Below, in pieces: positions 17,875-26,906 of a stretch of DNA of 64,000 nucleotides (its first letter is position 1; every line of letters starts with the position of its first letter). The position numbers and the translations under genes were made by a program. The notes under the pieces are model-generated. The model searched no databases and was not told the origin of the DNA. It was given only the letters and a program-made list of their open reading frames with translations. The DNA is from Leptospira biflexa serovar Patoc strain 'Patoc 1 (Paris)' (GTDB lineage Bacteria > Spirochaetota > Leptospiria > Leptospirales > Leptospiraceae), in contig NC_010602.1 of NCBI RefSeq assembly GCF_000017685.1, forward strand, positions 1,691,501-1,755,500, read 5' to 3'.

Positions 17875-20058
17875 GTGGAGTTAGTTGGGCTAAATTCAGA
17901 ACAAAAACTTGCTGTAGAATCTGTGGATGGACCCCTTCTGATATTGGCAGGAGCGGGTTCAGGAAAAACAAGGGTCATTACCTATCGAATCGCCAATCTC
18001 ATTCTCAATCATAATGTTTACCCCAACCAAATTTTAGCTGTTACATTTACGAATAAAGCTGCCGAAGAGATGCGTTCCCGTTGTCGCAATCTTTTGCCAG
18101 ATGGGTCATATGAACCGTTTGTTCGAACCTTTCACTCTTTGTGTTTGTATCTTTTGAGAAGAGAAGGAAAGGTTTTAGGGTTAGGAAGTAATTTTACTGT
18201 TTATGATAGTGATATGCAAGAGTCACTCATCAAAGAAATCCTTAAGTCTAAAGAAATGGACACGAAAGAATTTCGGCCTTCTAGTCTTGCCAATCAGTTT
18301 TCCCAAGCGAAAGATTCCTTTTTAACTGCAGAAGAATTTGCGAAAAAAAAAGCTGACGACGCTTATACAAAAACCATAGCTTCCGTATTTTTAGAATATG
18401 AAAAACGAAAAAACCTACGGAATGCATTAGATTTTGGAGATTTGATTTTAAAAACAGTCATTCTATTTCGAGATTTCCCGGTCATTCTGGAAAAATACCA
18501 GAGGTTATGGAAATACATCATGGTAGACGAATACCAAGATACGAACAAAATCCAATACCATTTAGTACAATCTCTCTCCTCCTTTCATAAAAATTTATGT
18601 GTAGTGGGGGATGATGACCAATCAATTTACTCCTGGCGTGGAGCGGATATCTCCAATATCCTAAATTTTAAAAAAGATTACCCTGAAGCGATTGTTGTTA
18701 AATTGGAAGAAAACTATCGATCTACCAAAACCATCATTGAATCTGCAGCAGTATTAATTTCGCATAACAAACAACGTACGAATAAAACTTTACGAACAAA
18801 AAATCCTTTAGGTGATAAAATCAAACTCACTTCTTACCAAAATGAAATGGAAGAAGCAGAGGGGATTGTCCAAAGAATCCAAGTTGGTGCGAGGAAAGGT
18901 CAAAAATATTCGAATTTTGCGATTTTTTATCGAACCAATTCGCAATCTAGATATTTTGAAGAAGCACTTCGTAAACGTGCAATCCCTTATAAAATTTTTG
19001 GTGGGTTTCGCTTTTTTGATCGGAAAGAAGTAAAGGATCTCATTGCCTATTTGTCTGTTGTTGTGAATCCAGTTGATTCAACTTCACTCCTTCGTATCAT
19101 CAATTCTCCTCCAAGAGGGATTGGTGATACAACAGTGAATCGACTTCTGAGTTATTCTGTTAGGGAAGGAATTTCCTTATTTGAATGTTTGGGAAAAGAA
19201 ATTCCCGATATTAAAAAGGGTACGGTTCAAAAATTAAAATCATTGTATCGAATGTTTGAATCTGCAATGGAAGATTTGGGAAAAAAAACTCCCTCCGAAA
19301 TTGCGTATGATGTTTTGGAACATTCTGGTTATCGTGAATTTTTAGAAAATGAAGGAACAGAAGATTCTTTTTCAAGGTTATCTAACTTAAATGAATTTGT
19401 AAATGCATTGAAAGAATTTGAAGAAGCCAATCCGGAATCAAGTTTAGAAGAATATTTGAGTAGTATTTCACTCATCACAAGCGAAGAAAACACCAAAGAC
19501 CTTCCTGATTATGTAATCCTTATGACAGTCCATAATGCAAAAGGACTAGAGTTCCACCATGTTTTTATGGCAGGAATGGAAGAAGGAACCTTCCCTCATT
19601 TTTTATCCTTAGATTCCCCTGACGGGATAGAAGAAGAAAGAAGATTGGCATATGTTGCCATCACTCGCGCTCGTAAACATTTAGAGATCAGTTATTCACG
19701 TTTCACTCGTAAATTTGGGGAAGTGGATGCTCGTCTTCCTTCCCAGTTTTTAGAAGAGTTACCAAAAGAATTTTTGGAAGGGGAATTGACCGAAAATAGA
19801 TTTGGCGTGAGAAGACCCGAAGCCACTCCAAGAGCGGAACGATTTCAAAAATCAGAAGAAAAGTTTGAGTCTGTGCTTGCAAAATCGGGTGATGGTGAGT
19901 TCCAGATAGGGACAAAAGTCAGACATAAAGTATACGGAGAAGGGCGTATATTGAGCATTTCTGGTTCTGGTGACAATCGAAAGGTAGAAGTTCGATTTGG
20001 TTCTCATTTGGATAAAAAATTCTTATTGGCATATACACCATTAGAGATAATATCATAA
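17875..20058 (+). CDS. pcrA: UvrD/PcrA-family ATP-dependent DNA helicase
   Basis: A 727-residue superfamily 1A helicase. All motifs are visible: Q-motif LNSEQKLAVE, Walker A GAGSGKT (26-32), TFTNKAAEEM, Walker B VDEYQDTN, GDDDQSIYSWRGAD, NYRST, MTVHNAKGLEF, and AYVAITRARKHL. The C-terminal tail (VRHKVYGEGRIL, VRFGSHLDKKFL) is the Tudor-like RNA-polymerase-binding module found in PcrA/UvrD. The enzyme unwinds DNA 3' to 5' in repair and removes RecA or stalled polymerase. It starts with GTG immediately after the bamA stop, so expression is probably coupled. Confidence 0.95.
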   Translation: MELVGLNSEQKLAVESVDGPLLILAGAGSGKTRVITYRIANLILNHNVYPNQILAVTFTNKAAEEMRSRCRNLLPDGSYEPFVRTFHSLCLYLLRREGKVLGLGSNFTVYDSDMQESLIKEILKSKEMDTKEFRPSSLANQFSQAKDSFLTAEEFAKKKADDAYTKTIASVFLEYEKRKNLRNALDFGDLILKTVILFRDFPVILEKYQRLWKYIMVDEYQDTNKIQYHLVQSLSSFHKNLCVVGDDDQSIYSWRGADISNILNFKKDYPEAIVVKLEENYRSTKTIIESAAVLISHNKQRTNKTLRTKNPLGDKIKLTSYQNEMEEAEGIVQRIQVGARKGQKYSNFAIFYRTNSQSRYFEEALRKRAIPYKIFGGFRFFDRKEVKDLIAYLSVVVNPVDSTSLLRIINSPPRGIGDTTVNRLLSYSVREGISLFECLGKEIPDIKKGTVQKLKSLYRMFESAMEDLGKKTPSEIAYDVLEHSGYREFLENEGTEDSFSRLSNLNEFVNALKEFEEANPESSLEEYLSSISLITSEENTKDLPDYVILMTVHNAKGLEFHHVFMAGMEEGTFPHFLSLDSPDGIEEERRLAYVAITRARKHLEISYSRFTRKFGEVDARLPSQFLEELPKEFLEGELTENRFGVRRPEATPRAERFQKSEEKFESVLAKSGDGEFQIGTKVRHKVYGEGRILSISGSGDNRKVEVRFGSHLDKKFLLAYTPLEIIS

Positions 20059-20076
20059 GGAATTAGGGGTAAGGGC

Positions 20077-20505
20077 ATGAATCTATTTTTTAAGATCTTT
20101 TTAATATTCAGTTGTAGTGTAAGTTTTATTTACTCTCAACAAAACGCTGGTTTGGCGGAAGAGTTCACTAAACTCGAAGATCATCTTAGGAACCCAAAAC
20201 TTACGGAAGAACAAAAGAAAAAAAATTTTGAATCTAATATGGTAAGTTCTGTTCGAAGCACTTTGTCCAAACGTTTTGCCAATCCTAAAAAGGAATTAAA
20301 AGAATTAAAATTTCAAGACCTGCAAACTGAACGTCGTGAAGGGACAAATTCTTTTTATGTAAAATATAAAAACTATTATTTTCAGTATCTGTTTCCTGTT
20401 GATCCCGAAACCTATGTAACTTCTCCTTCAGAAGAAATTGTTTTGGAAAAACCAGAAGGTTTGGATTTAGGCTCAAACGCACATAAAGAAGAAAAAAAGA
20501 ATTAA
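20077..20505 (+). CDS. Small exported protein of unknown function
   Basis: A 142-residue protein with a Sec signal peptide (FFKIFLIFSCSVSFIYSQ) and a charged, Lys/Glu-rich mature part. I recognise no domain. The segment NSFYVKYKNYYFQYLFPVDPETYVTS is unusually aromatic. A GGGGTAAGGG purine-rich stretch lies just before the ATG. It follows pcrA by 18 bases and may be the last gene of the TolQR-BamA-PcrA transcript. Confidence 0.75.
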   Translation: MNLFFKIFLIFSCSVSFIYSQQNAGLAEEFTKLEDHLRNPKLTEEQKKKNFESNMVSSVRSTLSKRFANPKKELKELKFQDLQTERREGTNSFYVKYKNYYFQYLFPVDPETYVTSPSEEIVLEKPEGLDLGSNAHKEEKKN

Positions 20506-20527
20506 GAATTCCTTATTAAAGGACGGA

Positions 20528-21397
20528 ATGGAAGAACAAGATTTTCAGGAAGTATGGCGATGGGTCCTTTCAGTAGGAGATTCCATCTTAAACATTTACA
20601 AAACTGATTTTTTAATCCGTGATAAAGGTGGCAATGATCCTGTTACGGAAGCTGATTTGTTTGCGAGTGAGTTCTTATTTGAAAAAATTTCGAATCGATT
20701 TCCTGGACATGGATTTTTATCAGAAGAAAAATTGGATTCAAGTTTTCGTTTGGATAAAGAATGGGTTTGGATTTTAGACCCCATTGATGGCACAAGGGAA
20801 TTCGTCAAAAAAAATGATCAATTTGCATTGAGTTTGGGTTTAGTTCGGAACGGAGAGGCGATTTGGGGGATTATTTTTAACCCTGCAACCGGTGAGTTTT
20901 TTTCTAAAGGGAAACATAGTTTTTTTGCCAAACTGCAAGCACCATTCGCAACCGACGAAAACTTTCGAACCCTAGTTGTCGAAAGTAGTTCCGTTTTACA
21001 TCCGTTAGAAGAAGAAAAAGAACTAAAACAAAAACCGGTATTACTTGTTTCGTTTTCGGAAATGAAAGAAGGGTTATTTAGTGATCCTTTTTGGAAGGAA
21101 GATTTTGAAATTCGATCCATGGGTAGCATTGCTTACAAATTAGGACTTTTATCTGCAGGCTTCATTGATCTAATCGTTTCGTTAAAACCTAAAAATGAAT
21201 GGGATATTTGTGGTGGGATCGCTCTACTCGATGAGGATCATTTTACTTTTTTTCCGTTAAAAGATAAATCGTATTCCTTTAACCAAAAAACCACACTATC
21301 CTTTGGACTGGTCGCTGGGAAAAAAAAGGCAGTGGAATACCTTTTCTCTAAAATTGATTTGCACCAACTATCGCTTAAGGTAAAGGAACGATGGTAA
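20528..21397 (+). CDS. Inositol-monophosphatase family phosphatase, CysQ-like
   Basis: A 289-residue Mg2+-dependent phosphatase with the complete metal sites: DPVTEADLFA, FLSEE, DPIDGTREFVKK and, near the C-terminus, WDICGGIALL. The sequence is nearest to CysQ, 3'(2'),5'-bisphosphate nucleotidase, which removes PAP formed in sulfate assimilation. A role on inositol or other sugar phosphates cannot be excluded. GGACGG lies just before the ATG. The next gene overlaps its end by seven bases. Confidence 0.85.
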   Translation: MEEQDFQEVWRWVLSVGDSILNIYKTDFLIRDKGGNDPVTEADLFASEFLFEKISNRFPGHGFLSEEKLDSSFRLDKEWVWILDPIDGTREFVKKNDQFALSLGLVRNGEAIWGIIFNPATGEFFSKGKHSFFAKLQAPFATDENFRTLVVESSSVLHPLEEEKELKQKPVLLVSFSEMKEGLFSDPFWKEDFEIRSMGSIAYKLGLLSAGFIDLIVSLKPKNEWDICGGIALLDEDHFTFFPLKDKSYSFNQKTTLSFGLVAGKKKAVEYLFSKIDLHQLSLKVKERW

Positions 21398-22530
21398 AAA
21401 CATATAAAATTGGTGTGGATGCCAGGCCTCTTTCCACCCGAGTATCTGGAGTTGGTCGTCTCATTGCAGAGACATTAAAAGCATTCCCGAACAAAGAGAA
21501 GTATGAGTTTTTACTGTTTTCACATTTGCCAATTCACCCAGATCATAAGGCTGTATTAGAGTTACCGAATGTTCGTTGGGTGAATGGGGGTGGAGTTTTA
21601 AAATGGAAAGGTGGATTGTATTATAACCTATATATTCCATTTTACTTATTCATTCATCGATTGGATTTGTTTTGGGGCTCACAACAAGTATTGCCACCTT
21701 TTTTACCTGGCGATTTAAAAGCCGTACTTACGTATTGTGATTTGGTTTTATATTTATATCCGAATACCATGCGTTGGATTGCAAAAATCCAACAAAGAAT
21801 GTTTCAACGGTATTCTGTTATGCGGTCTAGTTTTATTTTGTCCATTTCGAAACAAACAAGTGATGATATGTGCAAAAAATTTGGATATCCTGTTGAACAA
21901 ACAGGAGTGGCCTATCCTGGTGTGAATCCACAAGAGATGACAAGGCTTTTGGACACTCCGATTTCGAACCGTGTGAAAGATTTGGGAACAGGGTATCTAT
22001 TGTCTGTCTCTACCATTGAGCCTAGGAAAAACTATCCGTTTTTATTGGAAGCATATCGAGAGTATCGAAAAAGAAACCCACATCACTACAGACCTTGGGT
22101 CATTGTCGGAAAAATTGGTTGGGAATCACCCGAATTCATTGAGGAACTCATCCAAGAAAGAACCCTTTACAAAGATATTTTTTTATTGGATTCTGTTTCC
22201 GATTCTGAACTCCAACATGTTTACAAACGAGCAGGTTTATTTGTTTTCGCGAGTAAGTATGAAGGATTTGGGATTCCGATGGTGGAAGCCTTGTTTCATA
22301 AGATTCCTTGTATTGTTTCCGACATTCCTACCTTCCATGAAATTGGAAAAGACGGAGTGATTTATTTACCCATTGGAACAAAAGAAGATGCGAAAGGTTG
22401 GGCTCTGGCGATTGACAGTTTTTTTCAAAATCCAATGCCGATGGATGTTTCGATTGAAACGTTTCGATGGGAAAATGCGGCCCAGATCACCGAAGGGGTA
22501 TTTAAAAAAGTTTTAGAAGAAGGAGAGTAA
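21391..22530 (+). CDS. Glycosyltransferase family 1/4 (GT-B fold)
   Basis: A 379-residue GT-B glycosyltransferase. The N-terminal domain has IGVDARPLSTRVSGVGR, and the donor-binding half has VSTIEPRKNYPFLLEAY, FASKYEGFGIPMVEAL and CIVSDIPTFHEIG. These fit GT4 mannosyl- or rhamnosyl-transferases used for O-antigen or exopolysaccharide. The ATG has AAGGAACG close upstream and overlaps the phosphatase gene. The 3' end overlaps a convergent gene by 18 bases. Its sugar and acceptor are unknown. Confidence 0.9.
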   Translation: MVKTYKIGVDARPLSTRVSGVGRLIAETLKAFPNKEKYEFLLFSHLPIHPDHKAVLELPNVRWVNGGGVLKWKGGLYYNLYIPFYLFIHRLDLFWGSQQVLPPFLPGDLKAVLTYCDLVLYLYPNTMRWIAKIQQRMFQRYSVMRSSFILSISKQTSDDMCKKFGYPVEQTGVAYPGVNPQEMTRLLDTPISNRVKDLGTGYLLSVSTIEPRKNYPFLLEAYREYRKRNPHHYRPWVIVGKIGWESPEFIEELIQERTLYKDIFLLDSVSDSELQHVYKRAGLFVFASKYEGFGIPMVEALFHKIPCIVSDIPTFHEIGKDGVIYLPIGTKEDAKGWALAIDSFFQNPMPMDVSIETFRWENAAQITEGVFKKVLEEGE

Positions 22531-22908
22531 TCCCTTCTTTTTTGACACAACACCCGAAAATAAAATTTTTGTTTTATCAGATTTGGGAACAACATGCAAA
22601 TGGAACCGGTCGCTTGTCATCGCTTGGATTTCACACTCCCAGTCTTCGGAATTAGCAGAGAGTTTGATTCGATCACAAAGGACATTCGGATCCACAGACC
22701 ATTCCAATCGATATTTGGTTTTCCCTCTAAAAAAAACCGATTTGATTTTTGAGGGTTGGAAAGTCCATTTAACAGACGTTCCATCGCCAGAATCGTAAGG
22801 TTCTGTCGGAGAAGGGATCATTGAAATTCCTTTTCCTTTCCAGTTTCCCTTTACGTAATCATTCCATTCGTCTAAATTGGAAAAGTAATTGTATATAAGT
22901 GAATCCAA
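22513..22908 (-). CDS. Hypothetical protein
   Basis: A 131-residue protein without signal peptide or membrane helix. It is rich in Trp, Tyr and Lys (DYVKGNWKGKGISMIP, DGTSVKWTFQPSKIKSVFFRGK) in a pattern suggestive of an all-beta fold, but I recognise no family. The predicted start is TTG at 22908 and no ribosome-binding site is visible. It is convergent with the glycosyltransferase, overlapping 18 bases, and its start lies back to back with the TlpA-like gene. Confidence 0.65.
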   Translation of the reverse strand: MDSLIYNYFSNLDEWNDYVKGNWKGKGISMIPSPTEPYDSGDGTSVKWTFQPSKIKSVFFRGKTKYRLEWSVDPNVLCDRIKLSANSEDWECEIQAMTSDRFHLHVVPKSDKTKILFSGVVSKKKGLLSFF

Positions 22909-22910
22909 AA

Positions 22911-23432
22911 ATGAAAACTATCTTTAACCGATTGATATCTTCCAGAATTTATCTTCTGGTTCTCCTTACTCTCTTTTTTTGCAAACCAGATGTAGGAAAA
23001 GTTGATTTTTATCCAGACCCGCTCCCAACCGTTTCGGGAAGTAGTGAGTCAATGAATGAATGGAAGGGGAAGGTGATTGTCCTTGATTTTTGGGCCACAT
23101 GGTGTGAACCTTGCGCCAAAGCAGTGCCTACCATCAACGAATGGAAAAAATCGGTTTCTGATACGGATTTTGTATTTCGTGGGATCAATACGGATACTAC
23201 GGAACCATTGGAAAAAATCAAAGATGATATGGCACGATTGAAAATGACTTACCCCACCTTACTTGATAAAGACTGGAAAATGACTGATTTTTACAAAGTA
23301 GAAGGAATCCCATGTGTTCTCGTTTTTGATCGAAATGGAAAAATAGTGTACCGCCAGTACGGACTAGAAAAAGAAGACCTAACAGGGCTTGTGATCCGGT
23401 CTCATGTTTGGGCCTCGTCGGAATTGCCATAA
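22911..23432 (+). CDS. TlpA-like thioredoxin-fold lipoprotein
   Basis: A 173-residue thioredoxin-fold protein with a lipoprotein signal ending LTLFFC, so it is probably anchored in the envelope facing the periplasm. The active-site motif is WCEPC (W64 to C68) and the cis-proline segment is GIPCVLVFDRNG, with an additional cysteine next to it. TlpA/ResA proteins reduce disulfides, for example during cytochrome c maturation. I use the ATG at 22911; an in-frame GTG four codons earlier is possible. No cytochrome biogenesis gene is nearby. Confidence 0.88.
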   Translation: MKTIFNRLISSRIYLLVLLTLFFCKPDVGKVDFYPDPLPTVSGSSESMNEWKGKVIVLDFWATWCEPCAKAVPTINEWKKSVSDTDFVFRGINTDTTEPLEKIKDDMARLKMTYPTLLDKDWKMTDFYKVEGIPCVLVFDRNGKIVYRQYGLEKEDLTGLVIRSHVWASSELP

Positions 23433-23567
23433 TTGTGCAATGCGAAACAAGAATTTGGATTTCCATTGATTTCGATGACAAGAATGAAAATGTCTTGACT
23501 CATGTTCGTTAAAAAAGTCCCTTAAAGATACCTTTTACCGTTTTCTTTTCAGAAAGGAGTCAGAATC

Positions 23568-25502
23568 ATGCCAGCCAATTTGCCCGAACTGTTCCAGCAG
23601 AGTGCTGAAAAATTTGGGAACCGCCCCGCATTCGTTAGTAAAGACGAATCGAAGTCCTATAAACCCGTTACCTTCAAAGAAGTATATGATCTTGGTATCA
23701 ACTTAGCAGAAGCACTTATTGATTTAGGTGTGAGTGCAAAGGAAAATGTTGCCTTACTTGCCGATAACCGATTGGAATGGATTGTTTCCGATTATGGTAT
23801 CCTCATGTCAGGGGCTGCAGACGTTCCTCGCGGAACTGATATTACAGATTCAGAAATTGTTTATATTCTCAATCATTGTGAAGCAAAAGTCGTTTTCCTT
23901 GAAAATGATAAAATGCTCGAGAAATTCCAAAAGAATCGTTCTCAGTTAGAATTTGCTAAAACTCTCATCGTCATGGATAAAAAATCCACCGCCACGGGAG
24001 TTTTAAAACTGTATGATTTGATTGAAAAAGGGAAAGAACTCCGAGCAAAAGGTTCTAAAAAAGCAGAAGAAAGAATGAAAGCCATTCTTCCTGATGATCT
24101 TTTTACCATCATTTATACTTCAGGAACGACAGGTATGCCAAAGGGTGTCATGTTAAAACATAGTAACATGATCCACCAAACGACTGCCATCCTTGGAAGT
24201 ATGATTGATATCAAAGCAGACGAACGAATGTTATCGATTCTACCAGTTTGGCATGTATTCGAACGGGTGTTTGAATACTTAGCAATTGCAGCAGGTTGTG
24301 CTACTTACTACACAAATGTTCGTGATCTCCGCGATGATATGAAAAAAGCAAAACCAACGTTTATGGCATCCGCTCCAAGACTTTGGGAAAGTATTTATAA
24401 CGGAATTTATACAAGGATCAATGACCCAAAACAAACTCCTGCGATTCGCCGGGGGCTATTCAATTTGGCTTATTTTTTCTCCAAACATTTTAATGCTTCG
24501 ATGCGTTTCCTAAAGGGAAACCAAGTTGATTATGTTGGAAGGAATCCAATCGTTTCTCTTTTTAAGGGGGTGTATTACCTCACCGTAGCGATTGTATTAG
24601 CAGTTCCTTATTTCCTACTCGACTTAGTTGTTCTTTCCAAAATTCGGGAAGCCACAGGTGGTGAGCTCAAGGCATCCGTTTCGGGTGGAGGAGCCCTACA
24701 AAGGCACGTTGATGCCTTCTTCAATGACATTGGAATCAATGTACTAGAAGGGTATGGTATGACGGAAACTTCTCCTGTTATTTCCGTAAGGACATTCAAA
24801 AAACTCGTACAAGGGTCTGTAGGCGTGATCACTCCAGAGACTTCCGTACAGATTCGGGATGATTTGGGAAAAGTGCTCACGCATGTTGATGCCAACAATC
24901 AGCTTGTCTCGGGAAAATATGGCCAAAGGGGTGTGATTCACATCCGTGGACCACAAGTGATGAAAGGTTATTATAAAAACCCAGAAACCACTGCGAAAGT
25001 TCTGAAAGATGGTTGGATGGATACGGGAGACATTGGAATGTTCAATTTCAAAAAAACCCTTACCATTACAGGCCGTGCCAAAGATACTGTGGTTCTCCTT
25101 GGTGGCGAGAATGTCGAGCCTGTTCCGATTGAGGACAAACTCACAGAGTCTCCTTTTATCTCTCAGTGTATGGTGATTGGACAAGACCAAAAGAATTTGG
25201 GTGCAATCGTGATCCCTGATTTTGACCAACTCATGGCTTGGGCAAAGGAAAATGGAATTAGTGAGACGGACAAACAAAAACTCATTGAAAATCCAAAGGT
25301 GCTCGATTTCTACAAAAAGGAAATCAAAGCATTGAACAATACCAAAACTGGATTTAAATCATTTGAACAGGTGACACCTTTCATTCTCATCACAAAACCT
25401 TTTGAAGTGGGTGATGAATTGACAAACCTATTTAAAATGAAACGCCATTTGATTACGGAAAAATACAAAGATAAAATCGCGGCTCTCTACGCTGGTGACT
25501 AG
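23568..25502 (+). CDS. Long-chain acyl-CoA synthetase (AMP-forming)
   Basis: A 644-residue ANL-superfamily ligase that activates fatty acids as acyl-AMP and then acyl-CoA. The P-loop is [13 protein letters not shown]. Later motifs are [11 protein letters not shown], the GWMDTGDIG hinge, [16 protein letters not shown] and a C-terminal lysine in [10 protein letters not shown] hydrophobic segment ([20 protein letters not shown]) in mid-protein may associate with membrane, as in other long-chain enzymes of this type. AAAGGAG seven bases before the ATG is a strong ribosome-binding site. It appears monocistronic, ending at a hairpin terminator. Confidence 0.92.
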   Translation: MPANLPELFQQSAEKFGNRPAFVSKDESKSYKPVTFKEVYDLGINLAEALIDLGVSAKENVALLADNRLEWIVSDYGILMSGAADVPRGTDITDSEIVYILNHCEAKVVFLENDKMLEKFQKNRSQLEFAKTLIVMDKKSTATGVLKLYDLIEKGKELRAKGSKKAEERMKAILPDDLFTIIYTSGTTGMPKGVMLKHSNMIHQTTAILGSMIDIKADERMLSILPVWHVFERVFEYLAIAAGCATYYTNVRDLRDDMKKAKPTFMASAPRLWESIYNGIYTRINDPKQTPAIRRGLFNLAYFFSKHFNASMRFLKGNQVDYVGRNPIVSLFKGVYYLTVAIVLAVPYFLLDLVVLSKIREATGGELKASVSGGGALQRHVDAFFNDIGINVLEGYGMTETSPVISVRTFKKLVQGSVGVITPETSVQIRDDLGKVLTHVDANNQLVSGKYGQRGVIHIRGPQVMKGYYKNPETTAKVLKDGWMDTGDIGMFNFKKTLTITGRAKDTVVLLGGENVEPVPIEDKLTESPFISQCMVIGQDQKNLGAIVIPDFDQLMAWAKENGISETDKQKLIENPKVLDFYKKEIKALNNTKTGFKSFEQVTPFILITKPFEVGDELTNLFKMKRHLITEKYKDKIAALYAGD

Positions 25503-25525
25503 TCAAACTTTCATTTTCTAAGCTT

Positions 25526-25556
25526 TCCGCCTCGGTTCCGGGGCGGATTTTACTCT
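25526..25556 (+). terminator. Rho-independent terminator after the acyl-CoA synthetase gene
   Basis: TCCGCCTC (25526-25533) pairs with GGGGCGGA (25540-25547) around a six-base loop, and TTTTACTCTT follows. The hairpin lies 24 bases after the stop codon. Confidence 0.75.
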
Positions 25557-25588
25557 TCCCTTTTCCAAACTCCGTCGATACTTTTTAT

Positions 25589-26260
25589 GTGAATCGTTTA
25601 GATGGATCCTTAGTTTCTTCCCATGCCGGTGTATTTTACCCTTACCAACACCAAGATTTTTACGCCATGGATTCCTTGTTTTTATCACCCTTCAAAGAAG
25701 AGGAAGTTTGGGATTTTCAATCCCTTTCTCTTGTCCAAATGGGGTTTCTTGGTTTTTTAACCTTACGAGGTTCCATAAGAGAACAATTGGGACTTTCCAA
25801 AATGCAAGTGAGAGGTCTCTCCAAACATTGGCGATCTTATTTGGCGAAGGAAAATTTTTTAGGGAACCAGATTCATTGGGAAACATTAGAATTCATACCC
25901 AATTTAGTCGGTGAAAAAAAAGAAGAACAAAACAGTTTTGGGAAAAAAGGCCATTGGATGAATGAATTCCATTGGGAAAAAAAGGATGGGGAAAATACTT
26001 CCGTTTTTTTTATCGCCACCAACAAACAAACGGAAGGCGAAATTGCGATCAGTGATTTGATGAAGGATTTTTTATCATATTCCCAGACCAATCATTATTT
26101 AGAAAGAGCCTACATTCGAAAAGAAAATTCAAGTTATCTTTATTTAAATGCGAAAGAAACCAATCCAAGAGTGTTTTACCGTGAAAACCAAACCAATTTT
26201 CCTTCGTTTTTGTTTTTAGTCGCTGAGTTAAAAAATAAACATATCATTCACCCAAATTAA
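25589..26260 (+). CDS. Hypothetical protein
   Basis: A 223-residue protein starting with GTG, 33 bases after a terminator hairpin. It has no signal peptide and no clear membrane helix. The N-terminal half has HAGVFYPYQHQDFYAMDSLF and a hydrophobic LVQMGFLGFLTLRGS; the C-terminal half is Lys/Glu-rich. No family is recognised. It is convergent with the Lon-N gene and overlaps its 3' end by 17 bases. Confidence 0.6.
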   Translation: MNRLDGSLVSSHAGVFYPYQHQDFYAMDSLFLSPFKEEEVWDFQSLSLVQMGFLGFLTLRGSIREQLGLSKMQVRGLSKHWRSYLAKENFLGNQIHWETLEFIPNLVGEKKEEQNSFGKKGHWMNEFHWEKKDGENTSVFFIATNKQTEGEIAISDLMKDFLSYSQTNHYLERAYIRKENSSYLYLNAKETNPRVFYRENQTNFPSFLFLVAELKNKHIIHPN

Positions 26261-26852
26261 GACCCATTAACACTTGTTTTAATAGTTCTGCTTTTGTTTC
26301 CAAGTGAGTTGTTTCTAAAATGGTTTGTTTGGTTTTAAAGTCGAAATAAATTAATGAAGCAATAAAATCAACGGGGAATGGGTGAACCAAAATTTGGTTC
26401 ATTTTGAGAATCAAATCTTCTTCAGCACCTTCGGCAAGTAATATCCGTTTGGTGAGAACCAAAAGTTCTTCAATTTTTTCTTTTAGTTCGATGGAAACAT
26501 TTTTGTTTCTTTCATGTTCTCTTTTTGAGACTTGGGCAATATAAAACGGTTCGGTCGAGGTAAGGCTCACAATTTCTGCGGTTCCAAGTCCTTCCAAAAT
26601 GATATTAGACCTACCATCTGGTAATGATTCTTTTTGGATGATATGGCCAAATCCAACCACTTCTGGAATTGGAGGTAATCCTCTTCCCAAAAAAGCTTTT
26701 GGATAGGGTGCCATTCCCATTTCCCCACCATTTTCCAAACAAAAATCTAATAACATTCTATACCTAGGCTCGAAAATATGTAAGGGCAAAAACATACCTG
26801 GAAATAGAAACACATCAGGTAAGGGAAAGAGTGGTAAGGGGAAGGTTGACAC
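26244..26852 (-). CDS. Lon N-terminal (substrate-binding) domain protein
   Basis: A 202-residue stand-alone LON_substr_bdg domain without ATPase or protease parts. Recognisable motifs are LPLFPLPDVFLFPGMFLPLHIFE, given here in overlapping pieces as FPLPDVFLFPG and LPLHIFEPRYR, then GRSNIILEGLGTAEI. Such proteins occur in many bacteria, and their role is unclear. The start is GTG at 26852. It runs divergently from the heptose kinase gene 54 bases away. Confidence 0.88.
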   Translation of the reverse strand: MSTFPLPLFPLPDVFLFPGMFLPLHIFEPRYRMLLDFCLENGGEMGMAPYPKAFLGRGLPPIPEVVGFGHIIQKESLPDGRSNIILEGLGTAEIVSLTSTEPFYIAQVSKREHERNKNVSIELKEKIEELLVLTKRILLAEGAEEDLILKMNQILVHPFPVDFIASLIYFDFKTKQTILETTHLETKAELLKQVLMGLNLGE

Positions 26853-26906
26853 AGAGAAAGGTTTTAGATTCTATGTTTAGTTGTAAACCAAATCAAGGAT
26901 TCGGCT

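Noticed and set aside
23495..23528. TTGACT followed by TAAAGA as an acyl-CoA synthetase promoter
   Set aside because: The spacing is 22 bases, too long for a standard promoter.
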